Shown here in pieces: positions 16,657 through 24,429 of a DNA stretch of 38,534 nt (position 1 is the first letter of the stretch; every line of letters begins with the position of its first letter). The position numbers were made by a program, and so were the translations under genes. The stretch comes from Microbacterium testaceum (GTDB taxonomy: Bacteria; Actinomycetota; Actinomycetes; Actinomycetales; Microbacteriaceae): the NCBI RefSeq assembly GCF_001476285.1, contig NZ_LDRU01000103.1, positions 1 through 38,534 on the forward strand, in the 5' to 3' direction. The notes under the pieces were generated by a model. The model did no database searches. It saw only the letters and a list, made by a program, of their open reading frames with translations, and was not told the origin of the DNA.

Positions 16657-17844
16657 TCAGACGCGATCGGCCAGGAGGGCGAGCCGCTTCGAGCCCATAC
16701 GCGTGAGGATGAGCGTCGCCGCCTCGTCGCCGCGTAGGGACAGCTTCTTGCGCAGCATCGCGGGATCGACGTCGACGCCGCGCTTCTTGATCTCGAGCGT
16801 CCCGATGCCGCGAGCACGCAGCGCCTGCGCGAGTTTCTTCGGGTCCGCCGGGAGCTGCTCGCGCACCCGGAACGATGACACGAACGGGCTCGTGAGCGCC
16901 GCGTCCGAGGTCAGGTAGGCGATACCCGGGGCCAGCATCCCCGCGTCGAGCGCGCGAGCGACCTCGCCGATGAGCCGCGCGCGGATGACCGCTCCGTCCG
17001 GCTCGTGCACGAACGCCCCGAGCTCGCGCGGCTCGACGTCGGGGGAGTCGGCCGGAGCCGTGAGCTCCCATGCCTCGTCGCCGCGCACGACAAGGGCGGC
17101 GCGACGCACGTCCTCGCGGGCGAGTGCTCCCGACCAGAGGACGAGCTCGATGGTCGAGCCGTCCGCGCTGATCCACTGCGCCTCGAGGTCGTCGGGGATC
17201 TGGTCGCGATCGAAGCCCGGTCCGAGCTTCACTCCGCCGGGCCGTTCCTTCAGCAGCGCGAAGACCCAGTCCAGGGAGGGCGACCACTCGGCCGACGACA
17301 CCTGTCGCGTCTCGGAATGCCCGGCGGTCCGTCGCGCGGGATCGAGCCACACGGCATCCGTTCCCTCGAGGTCGACGTCCTCGGCACGCGCGTGCTCGAC
17401 GGTGACGGCGTCGTCGAAGGGAGCGAGGTTGTACGCGGCGATCGCTGCCGTCACCTCATCGGCGTCGACGGCCCGGACCCGGACGCCGAGACCCGCCATC
17501 CCGAGGGCATCGCCGCCGATGCCGCAACCGAGGTCGGCGACGTGCGTGATCCCCGCGGCACGGAACCGCCCGGCATGCCGCGCGGCGATCGACAGGCGCG
17601 TGGCTTGTTCGAGGCCCGCTCGGGTGAAGAGCATCCGCTCGGCGAAGGGGCCGAACTTCGTCGTCGCGCGGACCCTCAACCGCGCCTGACCGACGACCGC
17701 CGAGACGAGGTCGGGGGAGTGGCCGGCGGCACGCAGTCGCGACACCGTCCGCGCCGCGTCGTCGGTGGACTCGATCCGGCCCACCTCGTCGAGCAGGCGC
17801 AGGCCGTCGGGCGTGAGGAGGGCGGTCAGCTCGCGGGTATCCAC
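16657..17844 (-). CDS. Class I SAM-dependent methyltransferase with C-terminal THUMP-like domain
   Basis: The protein has 395 residues. An N-terminal helical region (about 1-95) is followed by a Rossmann methyltransferase fold: motif I VADLGCGIGGDAL, the acidic VRAVDADEVTAA and motif IV AVWLDPARR. The C-terminal part ends in a THUMP-like domain (ARGIGTLEIKKRGVDVDPAMLRKKLSLRGDEAATLILTRMG). THUMP-type domains bind RNA, so an RNA substrate is plausible, but no modification has been assigned that can be named here. GTG 17844 lies six bases after TAGGCT (17856-17851), fixing the start as leaderless. It is convergent with the t6A operon and divergent from groES. Confidence 0.86.
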   Translation of the reverse strand: MDTRELTALLTPDGLRLLDEVGRIESTDDAARTVSRLRAAGHSPDLVSAVVGQARLRVRATTKFGPFAERMLFTRAGLEQATRLSIAARHAGRFRAAGITHVADLGCGIGGDALGMAGLGVRVRAVDADEVTAAIAAYNLAPFDDAVTVEHARAEDVDLEGTDAVWLDPARRTAGHSETRQVSSAEWSPSLDWVFALLKERPGGVKLGPGFDRDQIPDDLEAQWISADGSTIELVLWSGALAREDVRRAALVVRGDEAWELTAPADSPDVEPRELGAFVHEPDGAVIRARLIGEVARALDAGMLAPGIAYLTSDAALTSPFVSSFRVREQLPADPKKLAQALRARGIGTLEIKKRGVDVDPAMLRKKLSLRGDEAATLILTRMGSKRLALLADRV

Positions 17845-17850
17845 CGATTC

Positions 17851-17856
17851 AGCCTA
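17851..17856 (-). promoter_or_regulatory. Leaderless -10 box of the THUMP-like methyltransferase
   Basis: On the minus strand TAGGCT is followed by six bases and the GTG at 17844. Its -35 region would overlap CIRCE element 1 of the divergent groES promoter, so HrcA might also affect this gene. Confidence 0.6.
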
Positions 17857-17870
17857 GGTGCGCGATTGTG

Positions 17871-17897
17871 TTGGCACTCGCGTTGCGTGAGTGCCAG
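17871..17897 (+). promoter_or_regulatory. CIRCE operator 1 (HrcA site)
   Basis: TTGGCACTC, a nine-base spacer and GAGTGCCAG match the CIRCE consensus TTAGCACTC-N9-GAGTGCTAA with small changes. It spans the groES -35 hexamer. HrcA repressor binding here is established knowledge for this element type. Confidence 0.93.
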
Positions 17898-17911
17898 CGC
17901 TTCTCTACACT
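17883..17911 (+). promoter_or_regulatory. groES promoter
   Basis: TTGCGT (17883-17888) and TACACT (17906-17911) are 17 bases apart. The -35 lies within the spacer of CIRCE 1, and the start point (about 17918) lies within CIRCE 2, so repressor on either site would block polymerase. Confidence 0.75.
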
Positions 17912-17915
17912 CGGA

Positions 17916-17942
17916 TTAGCACTCTCCCCGCGTGAGTGCTGA
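17916..17942 (+). promoter_or_regulatory. CIRCE operator 2 (HrcA site)
   Basis: TTAGCACTC, nine bases and GAGTGCTGA: closer to consensus than the first copy. It overlaps the predicted transcription start of groES. Confidence 0.95.
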
Positions 17943-17976
17943 CAAGTCTTCTGTAACGAGAAAGAAGAGGTAGACC

Positions 17977-18273
17977 GTGTCGGTTTCCATCAAGCCGCTC
18001 GAGGACCGCATCGTCATCAAGCAGGTCGAGGCTGAGCAGACCACCGCGAGTGGTCTCGTCATCCCCGACACCGCCAAGGAGAAGCCGCAGGAGGGCGAAG
18101 TCGTCGCCGTCGGCCCCGGCCGCATCGACGACAACGGCAACCGCGTCCCCCTCGACGTCGCCGTCGGCGACCGCGTGCTCTACAGCAAGTACGGCGGCAC
18201 CGAGGTCAAGTTCGGCGCTGAGGAGTACCTCGTGCTCTCGGCTCGCGACGTGCTGGCGGTCGTCGTCCGCTGA
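17977..18273 (+). CDS. groES: Co-chaperonin GroES
   Basis: GroES caps the GroEL folding chamber. The 98-residue protein has the full family pattern: [13 protein letters not shown] at the N-terminus, the mobile-loop region [27 protein letters not shown], and [33 protein letters not shown]. The GTG at 17977 is preceded by AAGAAGAGG, a good ribosome site. Control by HrcA through two CIRCE operators is clear. Unusually for many bacteria, no groEL follows: a strong hairpin terminator starts 17 bases after the stop, so groEL must be elsewhere. Confidence 0.97.
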   Translation: MSVSIKPLEDRIVIKQVEAEQTTASGLVIPDTAKEKPQEGEVVAVGPGRIDDNGNRVPLDVAVGDRVLYSKYGGTEVKFGAEEYLVLSARDVLAVVVR

Positions 18274-18289
18274 TCCCGAGCGAGATCGT

Positions 18290-18327
18290 ACGAAGGTCCC
18301 GGATGCCATGGCATCCGGGGCCTTCGT
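18290..18327 (+). terminator. Hairpin terminator after groES
   Basis: A 38-base near-perfect palindrome: ACGAAGG, one mismatch, then a ten-base stem ending in GGATGCC/GGCATCC around a central AT. It lacks a U-tract. It isolates groES from the RarD gene. Confidence 0.78.
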
Positions 18328-18391
18328 CGTTCCCGGTCGCGTGATCTGGCAGGAAAGAGAGCACCGACGCTCCGATGCGCGACCGCCCGCG

Positions 18392-18397
18392 TAGGCT
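18392..18397 (+). promoter_or_regulatory. Leaderless -10 box of the RarD-type gene
   Basis: TAGGCT is followed by six bases and GTG at 18404. Confidence 0.6.
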
Positions 18398-18403
18398 GGA
18401 TCT

Positions 18404-19345
18404 GTGACTGCCGCTCCTTCCGCCCCGACCGGGGGGAGCACCCGCGGTGCCGTGTACGCCCTGAGTGCCTACCTGCTCTGGGGCGTCCTCCCGATCTACT
18501 TCCTGCAGCTCAAGCCCACCGGCCCGTTCGAGGTCGTCGCTTGGCGGATCATCCTCGCCTTCCTCTTCTGCCTGATCCTGCTGACCGTCCTCCGCGCGTG
18601 GCGACCGTTCCTCGCGATCGTCCGGCAGCCCCGCCTGATGGGCCTCACCGCTGTCGCGGGCGTCCTCATCTACATCAACTGGCAGACGTACCTCTACGGC
18701 GCCCTGACGAACCACGTCATCGAGACGAGCCTCGGGTACTTCATCAACCCGATCGTGACGGTGTTGCTCGGGGTCATCGTGCTCCGCGAGCGCCTGCGGA
18801 TCGTGCCGTGGATCGCCATCGGCCTCGCGGTCGTCGCCGTCGCGGTGATCGTCATCGGGTACGGAGCGTTCCCCTGGATCGCCCTGACGCTCGCCTTCTC
18901 CTTCGGCTTCTACGGGCTCGTGAAGAAGCAGATCGGCCCGGCCGTTGATGCCGTGAGCGGTCTGACCCTCGAGTCGCTCTGGCTCCTCCCGGTCGCGGCG
19001 GTCCAGCTGGTGTTCGTCGCGAACCTGACCGGCATCACGCTCGGTACGGCCGGCGCGCTGCACACCGTCCTCCTGCTGCTCGCGGGAGCGGTCACCGCCG
19101 TCCCCCTGCTGCTCTTCGCGTCGGGCGCGCGGCGCGTCCCGCTCACGGTGATCGGCCTGCTGCAATTCGTGGCACCCATCATCCAGTTCGCGATCGGCGT
19201 GTGGGTGCTGGGGGAGCCGATGACGCTCGAGCGGTGGATCGGCTTCGGTCTCGTCTGGGTCGCCCTCATCGTGCTGAGCGTGGACTCGATCGTGATGTCG
19301 CGTCGCCACCGTCGCTCGGTTTCCGACGTCGCAGAACCGGTCTGA
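18404..19345 (+). CDS. rarD: RarD/EamA-family membrane transporter
   Basis: The 313-residue protein has about ten membrane helices in two EamA halves. The start AVYALSAYLLWGVLPIYFLQLKP and the segments VAWRIILAFLFCL, INWQTYLYGALTNHVIETSLGYFINPIVTVLLGVIVLRERL and PLLLFASGARRVPLTVIGLLQFVAPIIQF are typical of RarD, the chloramphenicol-sensitive protein family of drug/metabolite exporters. The actual substrate is not known for this family in actinobacteria. GTG 18404 is set by the -10 box six bases upstream. It is flanked by the groES terminator and a 205-base gap before the binding-protein gene, so it is probably monocistronic. Confidence 0.88.
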   Translation: MTAAPSAPTGGSTRGAVYALSAYLLWGVLPIYFLQLKPTGPFEVVAWRIILAFLFCLILLTVLRAWRPFLAIVRQPRLMGLTAVAGVLIYINWQTYLYGALTNHVIETSLGYFINPIVTVLLGVIVLRERLRIVPWIAIGLAVVAVAVIVIGYGAFPWIALTLAFSFGFYGLVKKQIGPAVDAVSGLTLESLWLLPVAAVQLVFVANLTGITLGTAGALHTVLLLLAGAVTAVPLLLFASGARRVPLTVIGLLQFVAPIIQFAIGVWVLGEPMTLERWIGFGLVWVALIVLSVDSIVMSRRHRRSVSDVAEPV

Positions 19346-19488
19346 CCGGCCACTTTCTGCGCTATCCGGCCCGAACCGACGAGGCGCCTACGCCATCGCG
19401 GACGAGAGCGCCAGGGTCGTTATGGGGCTGTGACCACGACGACGCACATCGTTAACGAACGGCAACACGACGAAAACGTGCGCCCGGT

Positions 19489-19512
19489 TAGGTTTAGGTC
19501 ACCAGGCGACCT
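19489..19512 (+). promoter_or_regulatory. Possible promoter/operator of the binding-protein gene
   Basis: In the 205-base gap before 19551, overlapping -10-like boxes TAGGTT (19489-19494) and TTAGGT (19494-19499) abut an inverted repeat AGGTC (19496-19500) / GACCT (19508-19512). No good -35 was found. The rest of the gap (19346-19488) shows no gene. Confidence 0.35.
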
Positions 19513-19550
19513 CACGTGTCGCCCAACGTTCATTCACAGCAAGGAGCACT

Positions 19551-20837
19551 ATGAACGTCTTCACGCGTAGCCGCGCGGGCAAGGTCCTGGGCGGTATCGC
19601 CCTGGTCGGTGCCAGCGCGCTCGTCCTCGCCGGTTGTTCGGGTGGCGGCGGCAACGACGCCGCGGCGCCCAGTGCGTCCTCCGGCGGCGGCGCCGTGTCC
19701 ACGGCCGACGGCACGTTCCACGTCGGAACCATCCTCCCCGCCACGGGTAACCTCGCGTTCCTCGGCCCGCCCGAGGTCGCGGGTGTCAAGCTCGCGATCA
19801 AGGACATCGAGGCCACGGGCTCCGAGTTCCCCTTCAAGGTCGAGCTCACCGAGCGCGACTCGGGCGACACCACGACCGACATCGCGACCCAGTCCGCCAC
19901 CGAGCTCGTCGACGCCGGTGCGGACGTGGTGATCGGTGCCGCGTCCTCGGGTGTGTCGTTCACCTTCATCGACCAGCTGGTCAACGCCGGCATCGTGCAG
20001 ATCTCGCCGGCGAACACCTCGCCCGACTTCACCACGTACGCCGACGACGGGTACTACTGGCGTACCGCTCCCTCCGACGTGCTGCAGGGCCGCGTGCTCG
20101 GCAACCTGATGGTCGGCGACGGCGCAGCCAACGTCGGCATCATCTACATCAACGACCCCTACGGCATCGGCCTCAAGGACAACGCGACCAAGGCCATCGA
20201 GGCCGCCGGTGGCGAGGTCTCGGTCGCGGTCCCCTACAACCCGGGTGACACGGTCTTCACCTCGCAGGTCGACCAGCTGCTGCAGGCCAAGCCCGACGCT
20301 GTCGCGGTCATCGCGTTCGAAGAGACGTCGTCGATCATCCCGCAGCTCGTCAGCACCCAGGGCTACCCGGCCTCGAAGGTCTACTTCGTCGACGGCAACC
20401 TGTCGAACTCGTACGAGTTCCCGGCGGGCACGCTGCAGGGCGCCAAGGGAACCCTCCCGGGCAACCCGGCCGACACCGACTTCCAGGCTCGCCTGAAGGA
20501 GGTCGACCCCGCCCTCACCGACTTCAGCTACGCGCCGGAGTCCTACGACGCCGTCATCGTCGCGGCTCTCGCCGCGGCGCAGGCCAAGGACGACTCGGGC
20601 ACGGCGATCCGTGACAACCTGCAGTCGGTCTCCGAGGACGGCGAGAAGTGCACGACCTTCGCCGACTGCCTGAAGCTCATCAACGAGGGCAAGGACATCG
20701 ACTACGACGGTGTCTCCGGCCCGATCACCTTCGATGCGAACGGTGACCCGACCGAGGCGTACATCGGCATCTACCAGTACGGTGCCGACAACAAGTACAC
20801 CCTGCTGAACACGGAGTTCGGTTCGCTCAACGAGTGA
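19551..20837 (+). CDS. ABC transporter substrate-binding lipoprotein, branched-chain amino acid type
   Basis: This 428-residue protein has a lipoprotein signal with lipobox VLAGC (Cys29). A Ser/Gly linker precedes a periplasmic-binding-protein type 1 (LivK-like) fold: FHVGTILPATGNLAFLGPPEVAGVKLAIKDI, VVIGAASSGVSFTFIDQL and ISPANTSPDFT. It captures branched-chain amino acids or related amides outside the cell for the LivHMGF permease encoded convergently at 21731-25776. AAGGAG precedes the ATG. A family-4 HAAT system is clear; the exact ligand is not. It is unusual that the binding protein is on the opposite strand from the rest of its transporter. Confidence 0.9.
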   Translation: MNVFTRSRAGKVLGGIALVGASALVLAGCSGGGGNDAAAPSASSGGGAVSTADGTFHVGTILPATGNLAFLGPPEVAGVKLAIKDIEATGSEFPFKVELTERDSGDTTTDIATQSATELVDAGADVVIGAASSGVSFTFIDQLVNAGIVQISPANTSPDFTTYADDGYYWRTAPSDVLQGRVLGNLMVGDGAANVGIIYINDPYGIGLKDNATKAIEAAGGEVSVAVPYNPGDTVFTSQVDQLLQAKPDAVAVIAFEETSSIIPQLVSTQGYPASKVYFVDGNLSNSYEFPAGTLQGAKGTLPGNPADTDFQARLKEVDPALTDFSYAPESYDAVIVAALAAAQAKDDSGTAIRDNLQSVSEDGEKCTTFADCLKLINEGKDIDYDGVSGPITFDANGDPTEAYIGIYQYGADNKYTLLNTEFGSLNE

Positions 20838-20852
20838 CCTGACACCACGTGA

Positions 20853-20882
20853 GGGGCTCGGATCCGAGAGGATCCGGGCCCC
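20853..20882. terminator. Bidirectional terminator between convergent transcripts
   Basis: A 13-bp stem (20853-20865 with 20870-20882, one G-U pair) closes a GAGA tetraloop and is followed by TTT on the plus strand. It lies between the 3' ends of the binding-protein gene and the minus-strand lipoprotein gene, so it can serve both. Confidence 0.82.
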
Positions 20883-20897
20883 TTTCGCATGTCGTCG

Positions 20898-21734
20898 CTA
20901 CGGCGTGAGGCCGCAGACGGCGGCCGTGGCCGACAGGATCGCGGCGGCGACCGACGGCGACCGCTCGAGCGGGATAACCACGTCGCGATCCTCGACCCGG
21001 ACCACGAGGTCGAACAGGGTGCCGACCTTGTCTTCGGCGATCGCGTGCGCATCGCACCGCTGCGGCGTCAGGGCGATCGTCGTCGTCGAGGGAGGGTCGT
21101 CCGCGCGCACGGTGACGTCCAGCGGCGTCTCGGTGCCGGCGGGGAAGCGCAGCAGGGGAGTGCCTCGCAGGGCGCGGAGTTCGGCCGTCCCCGCCCCGGC
21201 ATCGCCCGTCGGCTCGATCGAGACCTCGAGATCGATGGTTCCGCCTTCACCCACCGCCGCCGACGCGGCCGAGATCCGGGCGACGGATGCCACGGCCTCC
21301 CGACCGCATTCGGTCTCAGCCAGACGAGTGAGCACACCGAGCTCGTCGGTGACGTCGAGTGTCGCGTCACGGCTGTCCCCGTCTTGTTCGAGGCGCAGTA
21401 CCGCCCGCGCGGACGGATCCTCCGTGACGCACCGCAGCGCGGGCAGCGTCACGGGGAGGTCCACCGTCCGGCCCGGGGACAGCGTCACGGGTCGCTTCGT
21501 CTCGCCGCCGCCCGACTCCGCGAGCACGGGAGAGGTGAGCGTCGCAGACGTCACGACGACGGCGGAGTCGCCGTCGTTCGTCATCCGGAGCTGCACGCGG
21601 CCCGGAGCGATGTCGCCGCGTTGCTGCACCAGCGCGACCGACACCGCCGGCGGCGGGGTACTGCTCGCGCATGACGAGAGCGCGACGCCCACGAGGGTGA
21701 GCGCCGCGCTCGCGGCATATCGGCGTCGGATCAG
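20898..21734 (-). CDS. Lipoprotein of unknown function, probable CTG start
   Basis: The mature part is about 256 residues, beta-rich and Thr/Val-rich, with internally repeated patterns such as RVQLRMTNDGDSAVVVTSATLTSP and three cysteines spread through it (CVTED, TECGRE, QRCDAH). No family is recognised. The nearest conventional start (GTG 21692) leaves only MGVALSSC, too short for export. Extending upstream gives a complete lipoprotein signal: IRRRYAASAALTLVGVA then lipobox LSSC (Cys22). The only start position is CTG at 21734, which overlaps the livF stop as CTGA, like the ATGA overlaps elsewhere, with GGGAG eight bases upstream. It is the last gene of the liv operon; a role in the transporter is possible but unproven. 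Confidence 0.7.
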   Translation of the reverse strand: MIRRRYAASAALTLVGVALSSCASSTPPPAVSVALVQQRGDIAPGRVQLRMTNDGDSAVVVTSATLTSPVLAESGGGETKRPVTLSPGRTVDLPVTLPALRCVTEDPSARAVLRLEQDGDSRDATLDVTDELGVLTRLAETECGREAVASVARISAASAAVGEGGTIDLEVSIEPTGDAGAGTAELRALRGTPLLRFPAGTETPLDVTVRADDPPSTTTIALTPQRCDAHAIAEDKVGTLFDLVVRVEDRDVVIPLERSPSVAAAILSATAAVCGLTP

Positions 21735-22513
21735 GCGGGTGACTCCCGGTTGTCGCGCTTCGCGTCCTCGTCGGCCGCGAGGGTACCGAGGTACAGCTCG
21801 ATGACGCGGGGATCGGTGAGCAGTTCGCGACCGGTGCCGGTGTACGCGTCCTTGCCCTGGTCGAGCACATAGGCCCGGTGGCAGATCTGCAGGCAGCGGC
21901 GGGCGTTCTGCTCGACCATGATGATCGTCACCCCGGCGCGGTTGATCTCGGCGACCCGGAGGAACGTCTCGTCCTGACGCACGGGCGACAGACCCGCGGA
22001 TGGCTCGTCGAGCAGGAGCACCGACGGGTCCATCATGAGCGCTCGCCCCATGGCGACCATCTGGCGCTCACCGCCCGAGAGCGAGCCCGCGCGCTGACGG
22101 CGTCGCTTGGCCAGTTCGGGGAACAGTCCGCTGACGAACTCGAACCGCTCGGCGAAGACCTTGGGCCGCTGGAAGAGACCCATCTGCAGGTTCTCTTCGA
22201 TCGACAGGCTCGGGAACACGTTGTTGTTCTGCGGGACCATGCCGACGCCCTTGCCGACGAGCTTGTCGGCCTTGAGCGAGGTGATGTCCTCGCCGTTGAG
22301 CAGCACGGCGCCGCCGCGGATCTTCACCTGACCGAAGATGGCCTTCAGCAGCGTCGACTTGCCGGCGCCGTTCGGGCCGATGATCCCGATGAGGTCGCCC
22401 TGGTACGCGTCGACCGTGCAGCCGTTCAGGATGTTCACGCCCGGCAGGTAGCCGGCCACGAGGTCATCGGTGCGCAGCACCGCGGTGCGGGTGGTGGTGG
22501 CGGTGTCGGTCAT
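21731..22513 (-). CDS. livF: Branched-chain amino acid ABC transporter ATP-binding protein LivF
   Basis: The 260-residue ATPase has Walker A GPNGAGKST, the Q-loop region MVPQNNNVFPSLSIEENL, signature LSGGERQMVAMGRAL, Walker B VLLLDEPSAGLSP and the H-loop position IIMVEQN (Q replacing H, as is common in LivF). ATG 22513 shares one base with the livG stop (TGATG). A longer frame exists upstream within livG but is its shadow. With LivG it forms the heterodimeric motor energising LivHM. About 20 residues follow the usual LivF end (LGTLAADEDAKRDNRESPA). Confidence 0.95.
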   Translation of the reverse strand: MTDTATTTRTAVLRTDDLVAGYLPGVNILNGCTVDAYQGDLIGIIGPNGAGKSTLLKAIFGQVKIRGGAVLLNGEDITSLKADKLVGKGVGMVPQNNNVFPSLSIEENLQMGLFQRPKVFAERFEFVSGLFPELAKRRRQRAGSLSGGERQMVAMGRALMMDPSVLLLDEPSAGLSPVRQDETFLRVAEINRAGVTIIMVEQNARRCLQICHRAYVLDQGKDAYTGTGRELLTDPRVIELYLGTLAADEDAKRDNRESPA

Positions 22514-23445
22514 CAGAGCTTCCCGTCCTTCTCGTCGGCGATGAGCTCCGCTTCCGCCTCGGCGGCGGCCTCGGCCTGGATGGTCTCGAGCTGCGACGTG
22601 GTCATGTCGCCGAGATCGGTGTCGTGGTGGGCGCCGAGGTAGGCGTCGATGACGGCCTGGTCGCTCATGACGGTCTCCGGCGGCCCTTCCGCCACGACGC
22701 GACCCTCGGCCATGACGACGACCCAGTCCGAGATGTGACGGACCATGTGCATGTCGTGCTCGACGAACAGCACGCTCATCCCCTCCTTCTTGAGGTCGAG
22801 GATGTGCCCGAGCAGGCTCTGCGTGAGCGCCGGGTTCACGCCGGCCATGGGCTCGTCGAGCATGACGAGCTTGGGGTCGCTCATGAGCGCGCGCGCCATC
22901 TCGAGGAGCTTGCGCTGGCCGCCCGAGAGCGACGCGGCGAAGTCCTCGCGTTTGGCGTCGAGCTTGAACCGCCGCAGCAGGTCGTCGGCTCGCGTGGTGT
23001 TCTCGGACTCCTGCGAACGCCAGATCGCCGGGATCAGTGCGCGGAAGATGTTCTCGCCCTTCTGCCCACGGGCTCCGAGCAGCATGTTCTGCAGCACCGA
23101 GAGACGCCCGAGCGACTTGGTGAGCTGGAAAGTGCGGACCATGCCCTTGCGCGACACCTTGAACGCGGGGACGCCGGCGAGGTTCGACCCCTCGAAGCTC
23201 CAACTGCCCGTGTTGGGCTTGTCGAAGCCCGTGAGCAGGTTGAACAGGGTGGTCTTCCCGGCACCGTTGGGGCCGATGAGAGCGGTGATCTGCCCGCGCG
23301 GGATCTCGAGGTGGTCGACGTCGACGGCCTTGAGGCCGCCGAACTGGCGCGTGACGTTGTCGGCGACGACGATCGGGTCGACCTTGGCGCAGCCGGGTCC
23401 GACCTCGCCCCTGACGAGCGGGTGGGTGACGGTCGTGTCAGACAT
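22513..23445 (-). CDS. livG: Branched-chain amino acid ABC transporter ATP-binding protein LivG
   Basis: The 310-residue ATPase has Walker A GPNGAGKTT, the LivG-type Q-loop segment GMVRTFQLTKSLGRLSVLQNMLLGA, signature LSGGQRKLLEMARAL, Walker B LVMLDEPMAGVNP and the switch VLFVEHDMHMV. About 27 N-terminal residues precede the ATPase core. A ~40-residue acidic Ala/Glu-rich tail (QLETIQAEAAAEAEAELIADEKDG) follows it, probably helical. ATG 23445 overlaps the livM stop by eight bases. It is the second motor subunit of the HAAT transporter. Confidence 0.95.
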   Translation of the reverse strand: MSDTTVTHPLVRGEVGPGCAKVDPIVVADNVTRQFGGLKAVDVDHLEIPRGQITALIGPNGAGKTTLFNLLTGFDKPNTGSWSFEGSNLAGVPAFKVSRKGMVRTFQLTKSLGRLSVLQNMLLGARGQKGENIFRALIPAIWRSQESENTTRADDLLRRFKLDAKREDFAASLSGGQRKLLEMARALMSDPKLVMLDEPMAGVNPALTQSLLGHILDLKKEGMSVLFVEHDMHMVRHISDWVVVMAEGRVVAEGPPETVMSDQAVIDAYLGAHHDTDLGDMTTSQLETIQAEAAAEAEAELIADEKDGKL

Positions 23446-24418
23446 TGAACGACAGCTCCTTCTTGTTGCCGAAGATGCCCTGTGGTCGGAAGATCACGAG
23501 GAGCATCAGTCCGATGCCGACGAGGATGAAACGCACCTGCCCTGTCTGGGTGCTGGACATGAAGCCCAGGATGCCGACATCCCGCAGTCCCACGATGATG
23601 CCGTTGGACAGCGACAGGAGCACCCAGAACAGCATCGCGCCGACGATCGGCCCGAGCAGGGTGGCCGCGCCTCCGAGGAGGAGCGCCGTCCAGATGAAGA
23701 ACGTCAGCGCCGTGCCGTAGTTACCGGGCTGCACCGCGCGGGGGAGGATGAACACCACTCCCGCGAGGCCGCCCATGACGCCGCCGAGCACGAGCGCCTG
23801 CATCTTGTAGGCGTAGACGTTCTTGCCGAGGCTGCGCACGGCATCCTCGTCTTCACGGATGCCCTTCACGACGCGACCCCACGGGCTGCGCATGAGGAGG
23901 AAGACGAGGAGCGTCGCGATGATGACGAGGGCCCACCCGAACAGGCGCACCCACCAGTCGTTCGCCGAGTAGGTCCACGGGCCGATGCCGTAGGTGCCGC
24001 CCGGCAGGGGGTTCAGTGCTTGGAACTCGCGGTTGTAGCCGTTCAGACCCTGCGAGCCGCCCGTGATGTCGGTCAGACCGACCGTCGAGACGACGTAGCG
24101 CACGATCTCGGCCGCCGCGATCGTGACGATCGCGAGGTAGTCGGCGCGCAGGCGCAGGGTCGGGATGCCGAGGATGAAAGCGAACAGCACGGAAGCGGCG
24201 ATCGCGATCAGGATCGCGAGCCACACGGGAGCCGAGAGCGAGAGGGTCGCGATGGCGAAGGCGTAGGCGCCGACGGCCATGAAGCCCGCCTGACCGAAGT
24301 TGAGCAGTCCGGCGTAGCCGAAGTGCACGCTGAGGCCGATGGCGGCGAGGGCGTAGGCCGCGGTGGTCGGGCTGATGAGCTCGCCCGCGGCGTTGTTGAA
24401 GATCGAAAGCCAGTCCAT
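23438..24418 (-). CDS. livM: Branched-chain amino acid ABC transporter permease LivM
   Basis: The 326-residue membrane protein has the LivM pattern: AYALAAIGLSVHFGYAGLLNFGQAGFMAVGAYAFA, IPTLRLRADYLAIVTIAAAEIVRYV, the cytoplasmic coupling loop RSPWGRVVKGIREDEDAVRSLGKN, and the late hydrophobic block ending VIFRPQGIFG. It forms the pore with LivH. The ATG at 24418 has AGGAAAG a few bases upstream. It starts 11 bases after the livH stop and overlaps livG by eight bases. Confidence 0.94.
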   Translation of the reverse strand: MDWLSIFNNAAGELISPTTAAYALAAIGLSVHFGYAGLLNFGQAGFMAVGAYAFAIATLSLSAPVWLAILIAIAASVLFAFILGIPTLRLRADYLAIVTIAAAEIVRYVVSTVGLTDITGGSQGLNGYNREFQALNPLPGGTYGIGPWTYSANDWWVRLFGWALVIIATLLVFLLMRSPWGRVVKGIREDEDAVRSLGKNVYAYKMQALVLGGVMGGLAGVVFILPRAVQPGNYGTALTFFIWTALLLGGAATLLGPIVGAMLFWVLLSLSNGIIVGLRDVGILGFMSSTQTGQVRFILVGIGLMLLVIFRPQGIFGNKKELSFNV

Positions 24419-24429
24419 GTCGTCTTTCC

